Source: a virus
IMG/VR virus record: IMGVR_UViG_3300025319_001201
Location: 1-28,262 of that record
Direction: 5' to 3' (one strand)
DNA length: 28,262 nt
Part shown: piece after piece, positions 1 through 8,950 of the stretch
Layout: the number at the start of each line of letters is the position of its first letter
Numbering within the stretch: the stretch's first letter is position 1
Translations under genes and position numbers: made by a program
The notes under the pieces: generated by a model
Told to the model about the DNA's origin: nothing
Seen by the model: the letters and a program-made list of their open reading frames with translations, nothing else
Database searches by the model: none

Positions 1-1
1 T

Positions 2-112
2 GACCTCCAGAGCCTCCAGATGATCATTGGGATCCTGGGCCAGAAACCCAATGACAATATGAAACCACTGCCGGATCAGCGGCCGCCTCGGCGCCACAAG
101 GCCCTGGTGTAG
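2..112 (+). CDS. C-terminal end of an unidentified protein (partial)
   Basis: An open frame enters from the left edge and ends at a TAG at 110-112, four bases before the GTG of the RNA polymerase gene. Only 36 residues are visible. They end in a proline- and arginine-rich tail (DQRPPRRHKALV). The codons have the same GC-rich third positions as the neighbouring genes and the spacing is tight, so it is probably the upstream member of the same transcription unit. Nothing in the fragment identifies a family. A missing structural gene such as the portal is possible but unsupported. Confidence 0.6.
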   Translation, partial: DLQSLQMIIGILGQKPNDNMKPLPDQRPPRRHKALV

Positions 113-115
113 CCG

Positions 116-3100
116 GTGGCATACTTTACAACTGAGGAATCCGACGGTCACGCTAAAGACGCGGTAGAACGGGCGATCAAAGAAGTCTTCACCGACATAA
201 CCGTGGGGGACAAGACCTTGCGGCTTGACGGTGTGCAGGTAGACCAGCGGCTTGACCCCCAGGATTACGAATCTCAGCGCCAAACCAAGTTGAAATCAGG
301 GGTCTGGGGGATGTCGGTCTCGGGGCTGTTCTCGCTGTTGGATCAAAATGGAAAGGTCAAGGACACGGGTCGGGTCAAGCTCATGACCTTGCCGCAGAAG
401 ACTGCTCGCCATACCTTCATCTTTGGAGGCCAGGAGTATCAATTCGATACTCAGTTTCGACTCAAGCCAGGGATATACACCCGGGTGACGGACGCGGGAG
501 AGTTTGCCTCCAGGATTTCGGCCGAGGGGAAATATTACCGCAATACCGAAATATTCTTTGATCCCCAGACCAAGGTCTACACCCTTGGGGTAGGGACTTC
601 CCACGTACCCCTCGCGACCCTGTTGGATCTCATGGGGGTGTCGGTCCAAGAGCTTGAACTTGCGGTCGGCAAGGAGGTCGCAACCGCGAACCTGGGGAAG
701 GCGAAGCCCGGGGACTACAGCAAGCTCTACAAGGCGTTGTTCGACCTGGACCCTGGACCTAAACCGGATTACCAGGTGATCGTCCAGGCGCTCCATGACA
801 GCAAGCTTGATCCTGATGCCACCGAGTACACCACGGGCATGAGGTTATCTTCGGTCGACAAGACCGCGATCCTCACGACCATGAAGAAACTGTTCAAGCT
901 GGTCAGAGGGGAGACAGAGGAGGATGACCCCAACAGCCTGGTGACCAAGTCGGTCCATTACTACGAGGACTATCTTCGTGAGTGGATCCTGAAACATGGA
1001 AGCGAAGTACGGCGAAAGATTTCCAACAAATTGCCTCACGCCAATAAGGTGGAGGATACGATCTCGACCTCCATCCTGATGCCGGCGATCGGGAAGCTCT
1101 TTACCGCGACCCCGTTGGCTCAACGGCGCGAACAGCACAATGTCGTAGACATTCTGTCGGGTACCGGCAAGACAACGCTCCGGGGTCCCGGGGGGATATC
1201 AGACCCCAACATGATTCGGGACGACATGAGGACGATCCATTCGTCCCACATGGGGTTCTTGGACCCGATCAAGACACCGGAAGGTTCGACCATCGGGACA
1301 ACCTTGTTCTTGTCTTCGTTGGCCAGGAAGCGGGGCAACGAACTGGTCGCGACCTTCATGGACGTGAAGACTGGCAAGGAGGTGGACCTCACGCCCAAAC
1401 AAGTGTTCGACACCGTGGTGGCGTTCCCTGACGAGTATGACTTTGAGGTCAAGCCACCGAAGGCAAAATCCAGCAAGGTGATGGCTTCCCACCGGGGTGA
1501 CGTGCGAGACTACCCGCCATCCGAGGTTCAATACGTCCCAGCTTCCCAGGCGGGACTGTTCCACCACACGACCAACCTGATCCCTTTTCTTCGATCGAAC
1601 AACGGCGTCAGGGCCATGACGGCGTCTCGTCAGATCGAGCAGGCCATCTCCTTGACCCATCGGGAAGCCCCCCTGGTACAACTGAAGTACGGTCGCTCCG
1701 ATTCGACCGCTGAGCAGGGGTTCGGTCGCTACCTTGGGGCCAGCCTCAGTCTAGTGGATGGTGAAGTTTCGTCTGTCCGGCAAGGCAAAATCATCGTGAA
1801 GGACAAGGCCGGGGCTTCCTCGGTAGTCAACACGTATCGAGATTTTCCACTCAACAACTCCAAGGGGTACATCAACTCCGAGGCCTTGGTATCCGTGGGG
1901 GATAAGGTGAAGAAGGGTCAGGTGTTGGCCGATACCAATTACACGAAGAACGGGACCCTTGCCCTTGGGACGAACCTTCGGGTCGCGTACGTCCCGTGGA
2001 AGGGCCTGTTGTTTGAGGATGCCTTGGCCATCAGCGAGTCCGCAGCCACCAAGCTGACTAGCGATCATCTCCACCAGTTCGTCGTGGAGTTGGGGGAGAA
2101 GTCGATCTCGGGTCGAGACAAATTCCGTAACTATTTTCCCAACAACATCTCCCATGCCCAGTCCCAGAAATTAGACTCCGACGGCGTCATCACGGTGGGG
2201 CAGGAAGTCAGCCGAGGGGATTACCTCTACGCGGGAATGTTTGAGAAAGAAGTTGATCCGGACAGCGAAGCGATCCTTCGGGTCGGGACCCGGGCGTTCC
2301 AATCGTTCGGTGACTCCTCGATCCAGTGGGAGAAAGATTACCCCGGGGTCGTGACCGCGGTGGAGAAGTTCGCCAAAAAGTACATCGTCCACGTGAAGAC
2401 CAAGGAACCGGCCGTCGAAGGAGACAAGCTGGTTGGGCGCCACGGGAACAAAGGGATCATCAGCAAGATTGTCCCGGATGCCGAGATGCCCCATGACCTC
2501 GAGGGCAAGCCATTCGAAATCCTGATGAACCCCGCGTGTTACGACGACAAGACAGAAGTTTTGACAGAAAATGGGTGGTTGCCTTTCTCACAGGTTAGTC
2601 AAGGCGACGTCGTAGCGTCTATGCATCCAAACGGAGAGTTAGTATATGAAAGTGTGCTGGCAGTTCATCGAAGTTTTTATGTTGGGCCAATGTACAGGAT
2701 CAAGAATAAAAAACTTGACCTTATGGTAACGCCAAACCATAGGATGTACACGCGAAAAGGAGACAGCAATGAGAAATCGCCGTATGAAATCAATGAAGCG
2801 AAGAAAATTTTTGGCCAGCGGCGCTACTACTTAAAGAATTCTGAAAAATGGGTGGGTAGTTCTGCAGAGGTTGTGCGCTTCGGAGAACCTGAAGATCGTG
2901 ATGGTACTGGGCCAAAAGCCGACCCAAGAAAACTGGAAATAGCCCCCAGTGAATTTGCCGAGTTCCTAGGAGTGTTCATCGCCGAAGGCTGGGCGTGTAG
3001 GCGAGAGGGTGGCATCTATGATGTGGGTTTAAGTCAGTCACAGAGATTGAATCCAGATAAATGCGTGGAGATCGAACGCTTTTTGGCTCTATTACCGTGG

Positions 3101-6100
3101 TCGTTTTCCAGGCGTGAAAGAGACAACGGTCAAGTTGAGTGGACTGCACGAAATAGGGAATTATGCCTTTGGCTCATGGAACATGTGGGCACAGGGGCCA
3201 AGAACAAACGTATACCACGCCAGGCACTGGCGTGGCCGAGCGCTACCTTAGAATTACTGCTTAACGGGCTCATGCTGGGCGATGGATCGACACGAAATTC
3301 ACCTCAAACGTCCCACTACGACAACCGGAGGTATTTTACGGCCTCGAAAGGTCTGGCGGACGACGTGCAGGAACTTGCGCTTAAGCTTGGTGTTTCTGCA
3401 CAGATAACGACACAAATTAGTTGTTTCAGAGAAACCGTTACGGATATCTTTGTGGTCAGTTTTTTGAAACGGTCAACACCTTCTGTTAATTGGCCAGGGA
3501 AAAAACATGCACAAGTGGAAAAGTGGGTACATTACGAAGGCGATGTATTCTGCTTGACTGTTCCCAGCGGGCTACTGTATGTTCGTAGGAATGGTGTGCC
3601 AGTATGGTCTGGTAATTCTGTCGTCGGGCGTGTGAACCTGGGGCAAGTGTACGAGACCCTCGTGGGCAAGGTGGCGGCCAAGACGGGGAACCCCGTGGTG
3701 GTGGACAACTTCGCCTCCGAGCAAGACAACCATAAGTACGTGGCCGACATGTTGAAGAAGCATGGGCTTCAAGATCGCGAAATCGTGGTGGATCCGGTCG
3801 ACGGACCCACGGAAAACCCGGTGCTCACGGGCAACCAATACATCTTTAAGTTGACCCATCAGGTTGATAAGAAGCTATCGGCTCGAGGGGCAGTGTCCAA
3901 GACCACGGGGGAAAGGCTCCAGTACACGGGTGACAAGATTCCATCGAAGGGCGGTTCCGAAGGTGGCCAATCGATCGGTATCCTCGACACCTACGCCCTG
4001 TTGGCCAACGGGGCAACGGCGAACCTCAAGGAGATGTTCTCGTACAAGGGGGACGCTCAGAATGCTTTGTTTTGGTCAACATTGAAGAACGGAGGTGTCT
4101 TGCCGGCCGCCGAGGTGCCGTTCACCGCAACCAAGTTTCTCGCGCTCCTGGAAGCCATGGGGGTACATGTCAAGAAGGATGGCAATTCGCTCCAACTGCT
4201 CCCCATGACGGATCGAGACATCGAGACCATGTCGGCCGGCGAATTGAAGAACCCCGGCCAGGCGCTCGACGCGAAGCTCCGGCCGTACCAAGGGGGTATC
4301 TTCGATTCCCAACGGACCGGTGGGCTCCATGGCAAGAAGTACACCCACATGAACCTCCCGTTCCCCGTGGTCAACCCGGTGACGCGGGACGGTGCCGTCA
4401 GGCTGTTGGCCTACCACCATCCCGATCACGGCGGAACCCTTGTGGACAAGATTCTCGAGGGGCACCTGGGGTTGAATAAGAAAGGCGATATCGTCCCGGT
4501 CGTTGAAGCCACGGTCGTGGGGGGTGCGGCGGTGCAGAACCTGTTGGCCCGGATCGACGTGGACAAGAGCCTCAAGACCGTGGAACAGGATCTCGAGACC
4601 GCGGCACCGTCGAATGTCAACACGATCAACAAGACCCGCAAGTACCTCAAGGCCTTGAAGGAGTTGGGCTACACGGCCGACCAGGCCTACTGCCTTACCA
4701 AATTTCCCGTGCTGCCACCGTTGTTCCGCCCCATCGTGGTGAATAAGAACGGGACCATCAGCAACGAGGATATCAATGAACTGTATCGTAAGCTCGGGGA
4801 GACGATCGAGGCGGTGAACCAAGGGGATAAGAAGTTACCTCCCGAAATGATGGCCCAGCGGTCTGCCGCGATCCAGGACATGGTCGACGCTGTCGCGATC
4901 TCGGGGTACAGCGCCCACAACCGAACGATGAAGGGGGTGATGCAGTTGATCTCGGGCACGAGCCCGAAGTACGGATTCTACCAGAAGAAGGTATTGAAGC
5001 GTCGGCAAGACCTCAGCGCCCGCAGCACCATCGTGCCGAACCCCGAGCTCGACGTCGACACCATCGAGGTGCCGGACAAGGCCCTATGGGAACTGTTCGG
5101 CCCGTTCGTCACCCGGTCGCTCGTGCAGTCGGGATATCCGGTCGCCAAGGCGGCGGAGCATGTGAAGGACAAGACCGAGGTAGCCAAGACCGCGCTGCTC
5201 AACGAGCTAAAGGATCGTCCCGTCCTGATGAAACGAGATCCTGTGCTCCACAAGTTTGGTATCCAGGCGTTCCATGCGAAATCTTCGTCCGGCAACACGA
5301 TTCGGATTCCCCCGAGCGTGACGACGGGATATGGGGCAGATTTCGATGGGGACCAAATTTTGGACACTGTTGTTGTATTTGCAACGGATTCGGTTTTGTG
5401 CCAGCATATACTGGAACAAGGAGCCGAAGACATGACTGCACGTTTGAAAACTGTGTTACCGACGATGGACATCCACGGGATGGTGTTCCTGTTAGACTTG
5501 CAGGATTTTCCTCACGGTGAATTGATTGGAGCTAAGCAAGGAGAAAAGGGTCCCATCGAGTTCTACGCGGTGCCCAATGGAGTTTACGTTCTAGCCTTAG
5601 ATGAGACTGTCGGCGCACTGGTGTGGTCACCCGTGACCGTATGGTCGAAGCATCTGGATCGTGAAATAGAGATCATCACACTGGCATCTGGACGACAGAT
5701 CGTATCGGACGACGATCCCCGTGCGGTCTACGGAATGGCCGCTGGTACGTTACTTTACGGACGCTTTCAACCTGCTACCGCAGTCGAGTCTCGGGTGCTG
5801 GTTCCTCGAGGCCAGCGCTTAAGCATCCCTGAAATACTACACAATGCATTCACAGGGGCGGAGAACTCTAATAGGCCTCGATCACACCAAGTATTTCCGG
5901 AAGTTGTACTGACAGAGAAACTCGGTTATTTCCTTGGGGCTGCCGCTGGCGATGGATGGGTTTCTTCTATAGATCAGATCTGCCTAGCATCGATAGATGA
6001 TGATGTGGTACTCCGGTTTGCCGAAGGCCTCGCGGAGATGATGCAGACAGGGCTTGTGCCTTTTAGTCTCGCGCACGTCACCACATCCTACGGTGAAAGC

Positions 6101-8950
6101 CGAAGAGCCTCGTTTTCTGCGAGTAGTGCTGGCAAAGTTCTCGCGGGATGGATTGGAAAAGGTGCGGAGAACAAACACTTGCCTCCGTTCTTTTTGACAT
6201 CTCCATTGGAATTTAGAAGGGGCTTGTTCGCGGGGTTGATGGATACCGACGGATCGATTTCGGTTTCTACAGCTAAAAGCAAGCCTCAGTTGATGTCCAA
6301 TTTTACGAGCATCAGTTTGCGCCTGGTTCGTGAGGTACTGTTATTAGCGGCGTCACTAGGAGTACGTGGACGTATCACGGCTTTTAAGTCGTCCTCTACA
6401 GGTAAGCCCTCATGGATAGTTAGCTTCTCAAACTACGATGTCAAGAGGTGGGGCGGCGCAGGTATGGCGTGCTCACATAAACTGGAGCTATTACGTTCAA
6501 TCGAGATAGGGATTACCCCATCTCTCGTGCGCCACGATCTTGTTCCTATCTCTGTTTCCTTGGCCCAGCACATCTACAAAAGTATTCCTATGGAACGCAG
6601 CGCCCCGCAGGCTCGCAAGAATGCGTATTTCAACTTTAACAAGGCAGCGAAAGAAGGCTATGTAACACGAGATGCTGCTGAACGAGTCACATCTTACGTG
6701 TCAATAAATCAGATTGTGGCCCACCCCGATGGCGCTCTGTGGTGGAACATCGTCCAGCAGACGGATGTTACGTGGGACATGGTGGAATCCGTGGAGGTCA
6801 CGGGTATTCGGGAGACGGGTTACGACCTCACGGTCCCGGGGCACGAGACCTTTATGAACGTCGAGGGTGTCGTGCTGTCCAACACCGTATCGGTCTACGT
6901 CCCGGCCACCGAGGCGGCGAAGGAAGAGGCCAAGGGTCTCGTCCCGAGCCGGAACCTCTTCGGCGTGAAGTCCGGATCCCTGATGCACAAGCCCCAGCAT
7001 GAGCAGCAGTTGGGGCTTTACCTGTTGACCGAGGAGGGGAGGAACACAAACCAGGTGTTCCAAAGTTTCGACAAATTGATGGAAGCGTATGGCCGTCGAC
7101 AGGTTCGCCTCCAGGACGTCGTGACCTTTGGGGGGCGCAAGACGACCTTAGGACGCCTCCTGGTGGCCAACGCGATCCCCATGGGTCGTCTACATGACGA
7201 CTGGTACCAGAAGATCGCGTACGACCGAAAATTCCGTCTGGACAAACATCAGGTCAACAGCCTGATGGTCCAGGTGGGCAAGACCCAGCCGGCCGATTTC
7301 CCCCAGTTCCTCACGACCATGCGGCAACTGGGGGACAAGGCTGCCTTTACCCTCGGGGCGTCGGTCAGCATGGCGGATCTCAAGCCGATGAAAGATTTGG
7401 CCAAGCATCTTCCCAACGCCACGGACTCGGTCCGCCGGATCGAACAGTACAGCACGGCCCGTGATAAGGTCGAGCACGAGGCCAAGCGCCGGCTCTCGGC
7501 CCAGGACAACGGGTTGTACAAGACCGTTGTCTCGGGTGCCCGGGGGACATTCGACCAGTTGAAGCAGATTGTCTTATCGCCTGGCATGATTTCAACGGAG
7601 GCGGGCCGCGTGGCCCCCAAGCCGATCAACCGGTCGTATGCCGAAGGCTTGAAACTCGGGGACTACTGGACCACACTCCACGGGGCTCGGCTTGGCATGA
7701 TCTCGAAGTCCCGCGGGACCGCGCTCCCGGGGTACCTGTCCCGCCAGATCATCAGCACGGTGGCAGATGCCCGGGTTACCACGGAAGATTGCCAGACGAG
7801 CCAGGGGATATACGAGGATGTGAAGAGTCGTGACATCATCGGGCGTTACCTGGCCAAGGCCCAGAAGATCGGGAACAAGTCAGTAGCTAAGGACACTCTT
7901 GTGGATGGCACGGTCGTGATGTCGGCCCGCAACGCAGGGGTATCGAAACTGTTGGTCAGGACTCCGTTGAAATGTGAAGCTCATGATGGCATCTGTGCCA
8001 AGTGTTTTGGCCGGTGGCACGACGGTAACGATCCGTCCGTCGGTACCAACATCGGGGTGATCAGTGGCCAGTCCCTTGGGGAACCCACGACCCAGTTGTC
8101 CATGAAGCTGTTTCATGAAGGCGGCGTGGCATCCAAGGCTTCGAAACTCGTGGATCAGTTCGCCGTGGCCGAGACCCTGCTGAAAGCGCCGCTTCGTCTT
8201 AAGGACGAGGCCGTCCTGAGCCAGGTGACCGGTACCGTGACATCGATCAACAAGACCGCGACCGGATGGAAGGTCTTCGTTGGGACCAAGGAACAATTTG
8301 TCCCGGCGTCCAGGACCCTGGAGGTTAAGGTTGGGACCAAGGTTCAACAAGGGGACAAGATTTCGTCTGGTCAGGTGAATGTCCACCAGCTCGCCAGCCT
8401 CGCGGGCATTGGGGCCGCGCAGAACCACATGGTAGGGTCTCTCCACGAACTCTACGGACCCCTTGGGGTTGACAAGCGCCACATCGAAACGGTGGTGCGC
8501 CACATGACTGACCTCGGGGTGGTGGATCAGGCCGACGGTGCCTCGGGGTTCGGGCGTGGTGATGTCGTCTCGATGGCCAAGATCGAGGCGTTCAACCGCC
8601 GCTACATGGCGCCCGACTGGGCCATTGGAAAAAAACTGGCGGAGAAGTACCTCAAGTATGGCCGTGGCACCGAGGTGACGGACCTGGTGGCCAAGGACCT
8701 CAAGGATCACAATATCAATAGGGTCAAGATTGAAGATGGCGGGGCTGTCAAGGCCAACCCAATGATCCGGGGGGTCAACACCATGCCCTTGATCCGGACG
8801 GATGATTGGGCAGCCAAGATGTCGTTCGAGCGACTCCGCGGCACCATGGAGACCGGGGTCCTGACGGCCGCGAAGGCCGACATAGCGGGTCGGTGGCCCC
8901 TGCCGTCCATCGGGTTCGGCAAGATTCAAGATCCCAAAACAGCAGGGTAA
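116..8950 (+). CDS. Fused beta/beta-prime multisubunit-type phage RNA polymerase with two inteins
   Basis: This protein should be a DNA-dependent RNA polymerase carrying both large-subunit halves in one chain. The beta part (about residues 1-1363) shows KTPEGSTIG near 386, GDKLVGRHGNKGIISKI near 769, the LMNP/VNLGQ motif split by intein 1, and the beta C-terminal GGQSIGILDTYAL near 1283. The beta-prime part (about 1364-2944) shows RPVLMKRDPVLHKFGIQAF near 1701, the metal-binding DFDGD (Asp 1742, 1744, 1746), a Cys cluster (TTEDC upstream, then C2620, C2627, C2630) matching the second beta-prime zinc site, and the trigger-loop motif GQSLGEPTTQLSMKLFHEGG near 2651. It ends with a recognisable beta-prime C-terminus. 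Removing both inteins leaves about 2074 residues, shorter than E. coli beta plus beta-prime (about 2750); the N-terminal beta-prime zinc ribbon is not visible. The start is GTG at 116. The gene lies among virion genes, which suggests but does not prove a virion-packaged polymerase. Confidence 0.93.
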   Translation: MAYFTTEESDGHAKDAVERAIKEVFTDITVGDKTLRLDGVQVDQRLDPQDYESQRQTKLKSGVWGMSVSGLFSLLDQNGKVKDTGRVKLMTLPQKTARHTFIFGGQEYQFDTQFRLKPGIYTRVTDAGEFASRISAEGKYYRNTEIFFDPQTKVYTLGVGTSHVPLATLLDLMGVSVQELELAVGKEVATANLGKAKPGDYSKLYKALFDLDPGPKPDYQVIVQALHDSKLDPDATEYTTGMRLSSVDKTAILTTMKKLFKLVRGETEEDDPNSLVTKSVHYYEDYLREWILKHGSEVRRKISNKLPHANKVEDTISTSILMPAIGKLFTATPLAQRREQHNVVDILSGTGKTTLRGPGGISDPNMIRDDMRTIHSSHMGFLDPIKTPEGSTIGTTLFLSSLARKRGNELVATFMDVKTGKEVDLTPKQVFDTVVAFPDEYDFEVKPPKAKSSKVMASHRGDVRDYPPSEVQYVPASQAGLFHHTTNLIPFLRSNNGVRAMTASRQIEQAISLTHREAPLVQLKYGRSDSTAEQGFGRYLGASLSLVDGEVSSVRQGKIIVKDKAGASSVVNTYRDFPLNNSKGYINSEALVSVGDKVKKGQVLADTNYTKNGTLALGTNLRVAYVPWKGLLFEDALAISESAATKLTSDHLHQFVVELGEKSISGRDKFRNYFPNNISHAQSQKLDSDGVITVGQEVSRGDYLYAGMFEKEVDPDSEAILRVGTRAFQSFGDSSIQWEKDYPGVVTAVEKFAKKYIVHVKTKEPAVEGDKLVGRHGNKGIISKIVPDAEMPHDLEGKPFEILMNPACYDDKTEVLTENGWLPFSQVSQGDVVASMHPNGELVYESVLAVHRSFYVGPMYRIKNKKLDLMVTPNHRMYTRKGDSNEKSPYEINEAKKIFGQRRYYLKNSEKWVGSSAEVVRFGEPEDRDGTGPKADPRKLEIAPSEFAEFLGVFIAEGWACRREGGIYDVGLSQSQRLNPDKCVEIERFLALLPWSFSRRERDNGQVEWTARNRELCLWLMEHVGTGAKNKRIPRQALAWPSATLELLLNGLMLGDGSTRNSPQTSHYDNRRYFTASKGLADDVQELALKLGVSAQITTQISCFRETVTDIFVVSFLKRSTPSVNWPGKKHAQVEKWVHYEGDVFCLTVPSGLLYVRRNGVPVWSGNSVVGRVNLGQVYETLVGKVAAKTGNPVVVDNFASEQDNHKYVADMLKKHGLQDREIVVDPVDGPTENPVLTGNQYIFKLTHQVDKKLSARGAVSKTTGERLQYTGDKIPSKGGSEGGQSIGILDTYALLANGATANLKEMFSYKGDAQNALFWSTLKNGGVLPAAEVPFTATKFLALLEAMGVHVKKDGNSLQLLPMTDRDIETMSAGELKNPGQALDAKLRPYQGGIFDSQRTGGLHGKKYTHMNLPFPVVNPVTRDGAVRLLAYHHPDHGGTLVDKILEGHLGLNKKGDIVPVVEATVVGGAAVQNLLARIDVDKSLKTVEQDLETAAPSNVNTINKTRKYLKALKELGYTADQAYCLTKFPVLPPLFRPIVVNKNGTISNEDINELYRKLGETIEAVNQGDKKLPPEMMAQRSAAIQDMVDAVAISGYSAHNRTMKGVMQLISGTSPKYGFYQKKVLKRRQDLSARSTIVPNPELDVDTIEVPDKALWELFGPFVTRSLVQSGYPVAKAAEHVKDKTEVAKTALLNELKDRPVLMKRDPVLHKFGIQAFHAKSSSGNTIRIPPSVTTGYGADFDGDQILDTVVVFATDSVLCQHILEQGAEDMTARLKTVLPTMDIHGMVFLLDLQDFPHGELIGAKQGEKGPIEFYAVPNGVYVLALDETVGALVWSPVTVWSKHLDREIEIITLASGRQIVSDDDPRAVYGMAAGTLLYGRFQPATAVESRVLVPRGQRLSIPEILHNAFTGAENSNRPRSHQVFPEVVLTEKLGYFLGAAAGDGWVSSIDQICLASIDDDVVLRFAEGLAEMMQTGLVPFSLAHVTTSYGESRRASFSASSAGKVLAGWIGKGAENKHLPPFFLTSPLEFRRGLFAGLMDTDGSISVSTAKSKPQLMSNFTSISLRLVREVLLLAASLGVRGRITAFKSSSTGKPSWIVSFSNYDVKRWGGAGMACSHKLELLRSIEIGITPSLVRHDLVPISVSLAQHIYKSIPMERSAPQARKNAYFNFNKAAKEGYVTRDAAERVTSYVSINQIVAHPDGALWWNIVQQTDVTWDMVESVEVTGIRETGYDLTVPGHETFMNVEGVVLSNTVSVYVPATEAAKEEAKGLVPSRNLFGVKSGSLMHKPQHEQQLGLYLLTEEGRNTNQVFQSFDKLMEAYGRRQVRLQDVVTFGGRKTTLGRLLVANAIPMGRLHDDWYQKIAYDRKFRLDKHQVNSLMVQVGKTQPADFPQFLTTMRQLGDKAAFTLGASVSMADLKPMKDLAKHLPNATDSVRRIEQYSTARDKVEHEAKRRLSAQDNGLYKTVVSGARGTFDQLKQIVLSPGMISTEAGRVAPKPINRSYAEGLKLGDYWTTLHGARLGMISKSRGTALPGYLSRQIISTVADARVTTEDCQTSQGIYEDVKSRDIIGRYLAKAQKIGNKSVAKDTLVDGTVVMSARNAGVSKLLVRTPLKCEAHDGICAKCFGRWHDGNDPSVGTNIGVISGQSLGEPTTQLSMKLFHEGGVASKASKLVDQFAVAETLLKAPLRLKDEAVLSQVTGTVTSINKTATGWKVFVGTKEQFVPASRTLEVKVGTKVQQGDKISSGQVNVHQLASLAGIGAAQNHMVGSLHELYGPLGVDKRHIETVVRHMTDLGVVDQADGASGFGRGDVVSMAKIEAFNRRYMAPDWAIGKKLAEKYLKYGRGTEVTDLVAKDLKDHNINRVKIEDGGAVKANPMIRGVNTMPLIRTDDWAAKMSFERLRGTMETGVLTAAKADIAGRWPLPSIGFGKIQDPKTAG
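2537..3616 (+). mobile_element. Intein 1 with LAGLIDADG endonuclease, in the beta half
   Basis: This is an in-frame 360-residue insertion (protein residues 808-1167) between ILMNPA and SVVGRVNLGQ. Rejoining the flanks restores the beta motif seen in E. coli as VLNP..VPSRMNIGQ. It has canonical class 1 features: Cys1 in block A (CYDDKTEVLTENGW), a block B TPNH at intein residues 65-68, block F DVFCLTVPSG near 336-345, and a terminal Gly-Asn followed by Ser at +1. Two LAGLIDADG-type motifs, FLGVFIAEG (143-151) and LLNGLMLGDG (241-250), indicate a homing endonuclease. The penultimate residue is Gly rather than the usual His. The DNA is visibly richer in A and T, with different codon choice, than the flanking exteins, as expected of a mobile insertion. 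Confidence 0.93.
5354..6883 (+). mobile_element. Intein 2 (atypical, Gln1) with LAGLIDADG endonuclease, at the beta-prime active site
   Basis: This is an in-frame 510-residue insertion (protein residues 1747-2256) immediately after DFDGD. Joining DFDGD to TVSVYVPAT restores the exact length of the bacterial DFDGDQMAVHVPLT loop, which fixes both borders: Gln at position 1, Asn at 510, Thr at +1. The C-terminal blocks are clear (GYDLTVPGHETF near 489-500, then VVLSN). Two LAGLIDADG motifs are present: LGYFLGAAAGDG (190-201) and LFAGLMDTDG (291-300). It departs from the norm in several ways. Position 1 is Gln, not Cys, Ser or Ala. The block B region reads SGRQIVSDDDPRAVYG (112-127), with Asp where the TxxH histidine should be. 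The penultimate residue is Ser. About 50 residues precede the first typical Hint strand. Splicing activity is inferred from the essential site, not shown. Confidence 0.85.

Noticed and set aside
5399-5401. Cys at residue 1762 as the true first residue of intein 2
   Set aside because: Using it would leave extra residues between DFDGD and TVSVYVP, breaking the catalytic loop length; it also lacks a block A pattern after it.
7880-8929. Minus-strand open frame of 349 codons opposite the polymerase beta-prime end
   Set aside because: The plus strand here encodes conserved beta-prime motifs; the reverse frame is rich in His, Arg and Pro, as expected of a codon-bias shadow.
8806-8949. Upstream start for the baseplate spike gene
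   Set aside because: It lies fully inside the polymerase C-terminus, which is conserved in its own frame; the TAATG overlap at 8950 is the natural start.
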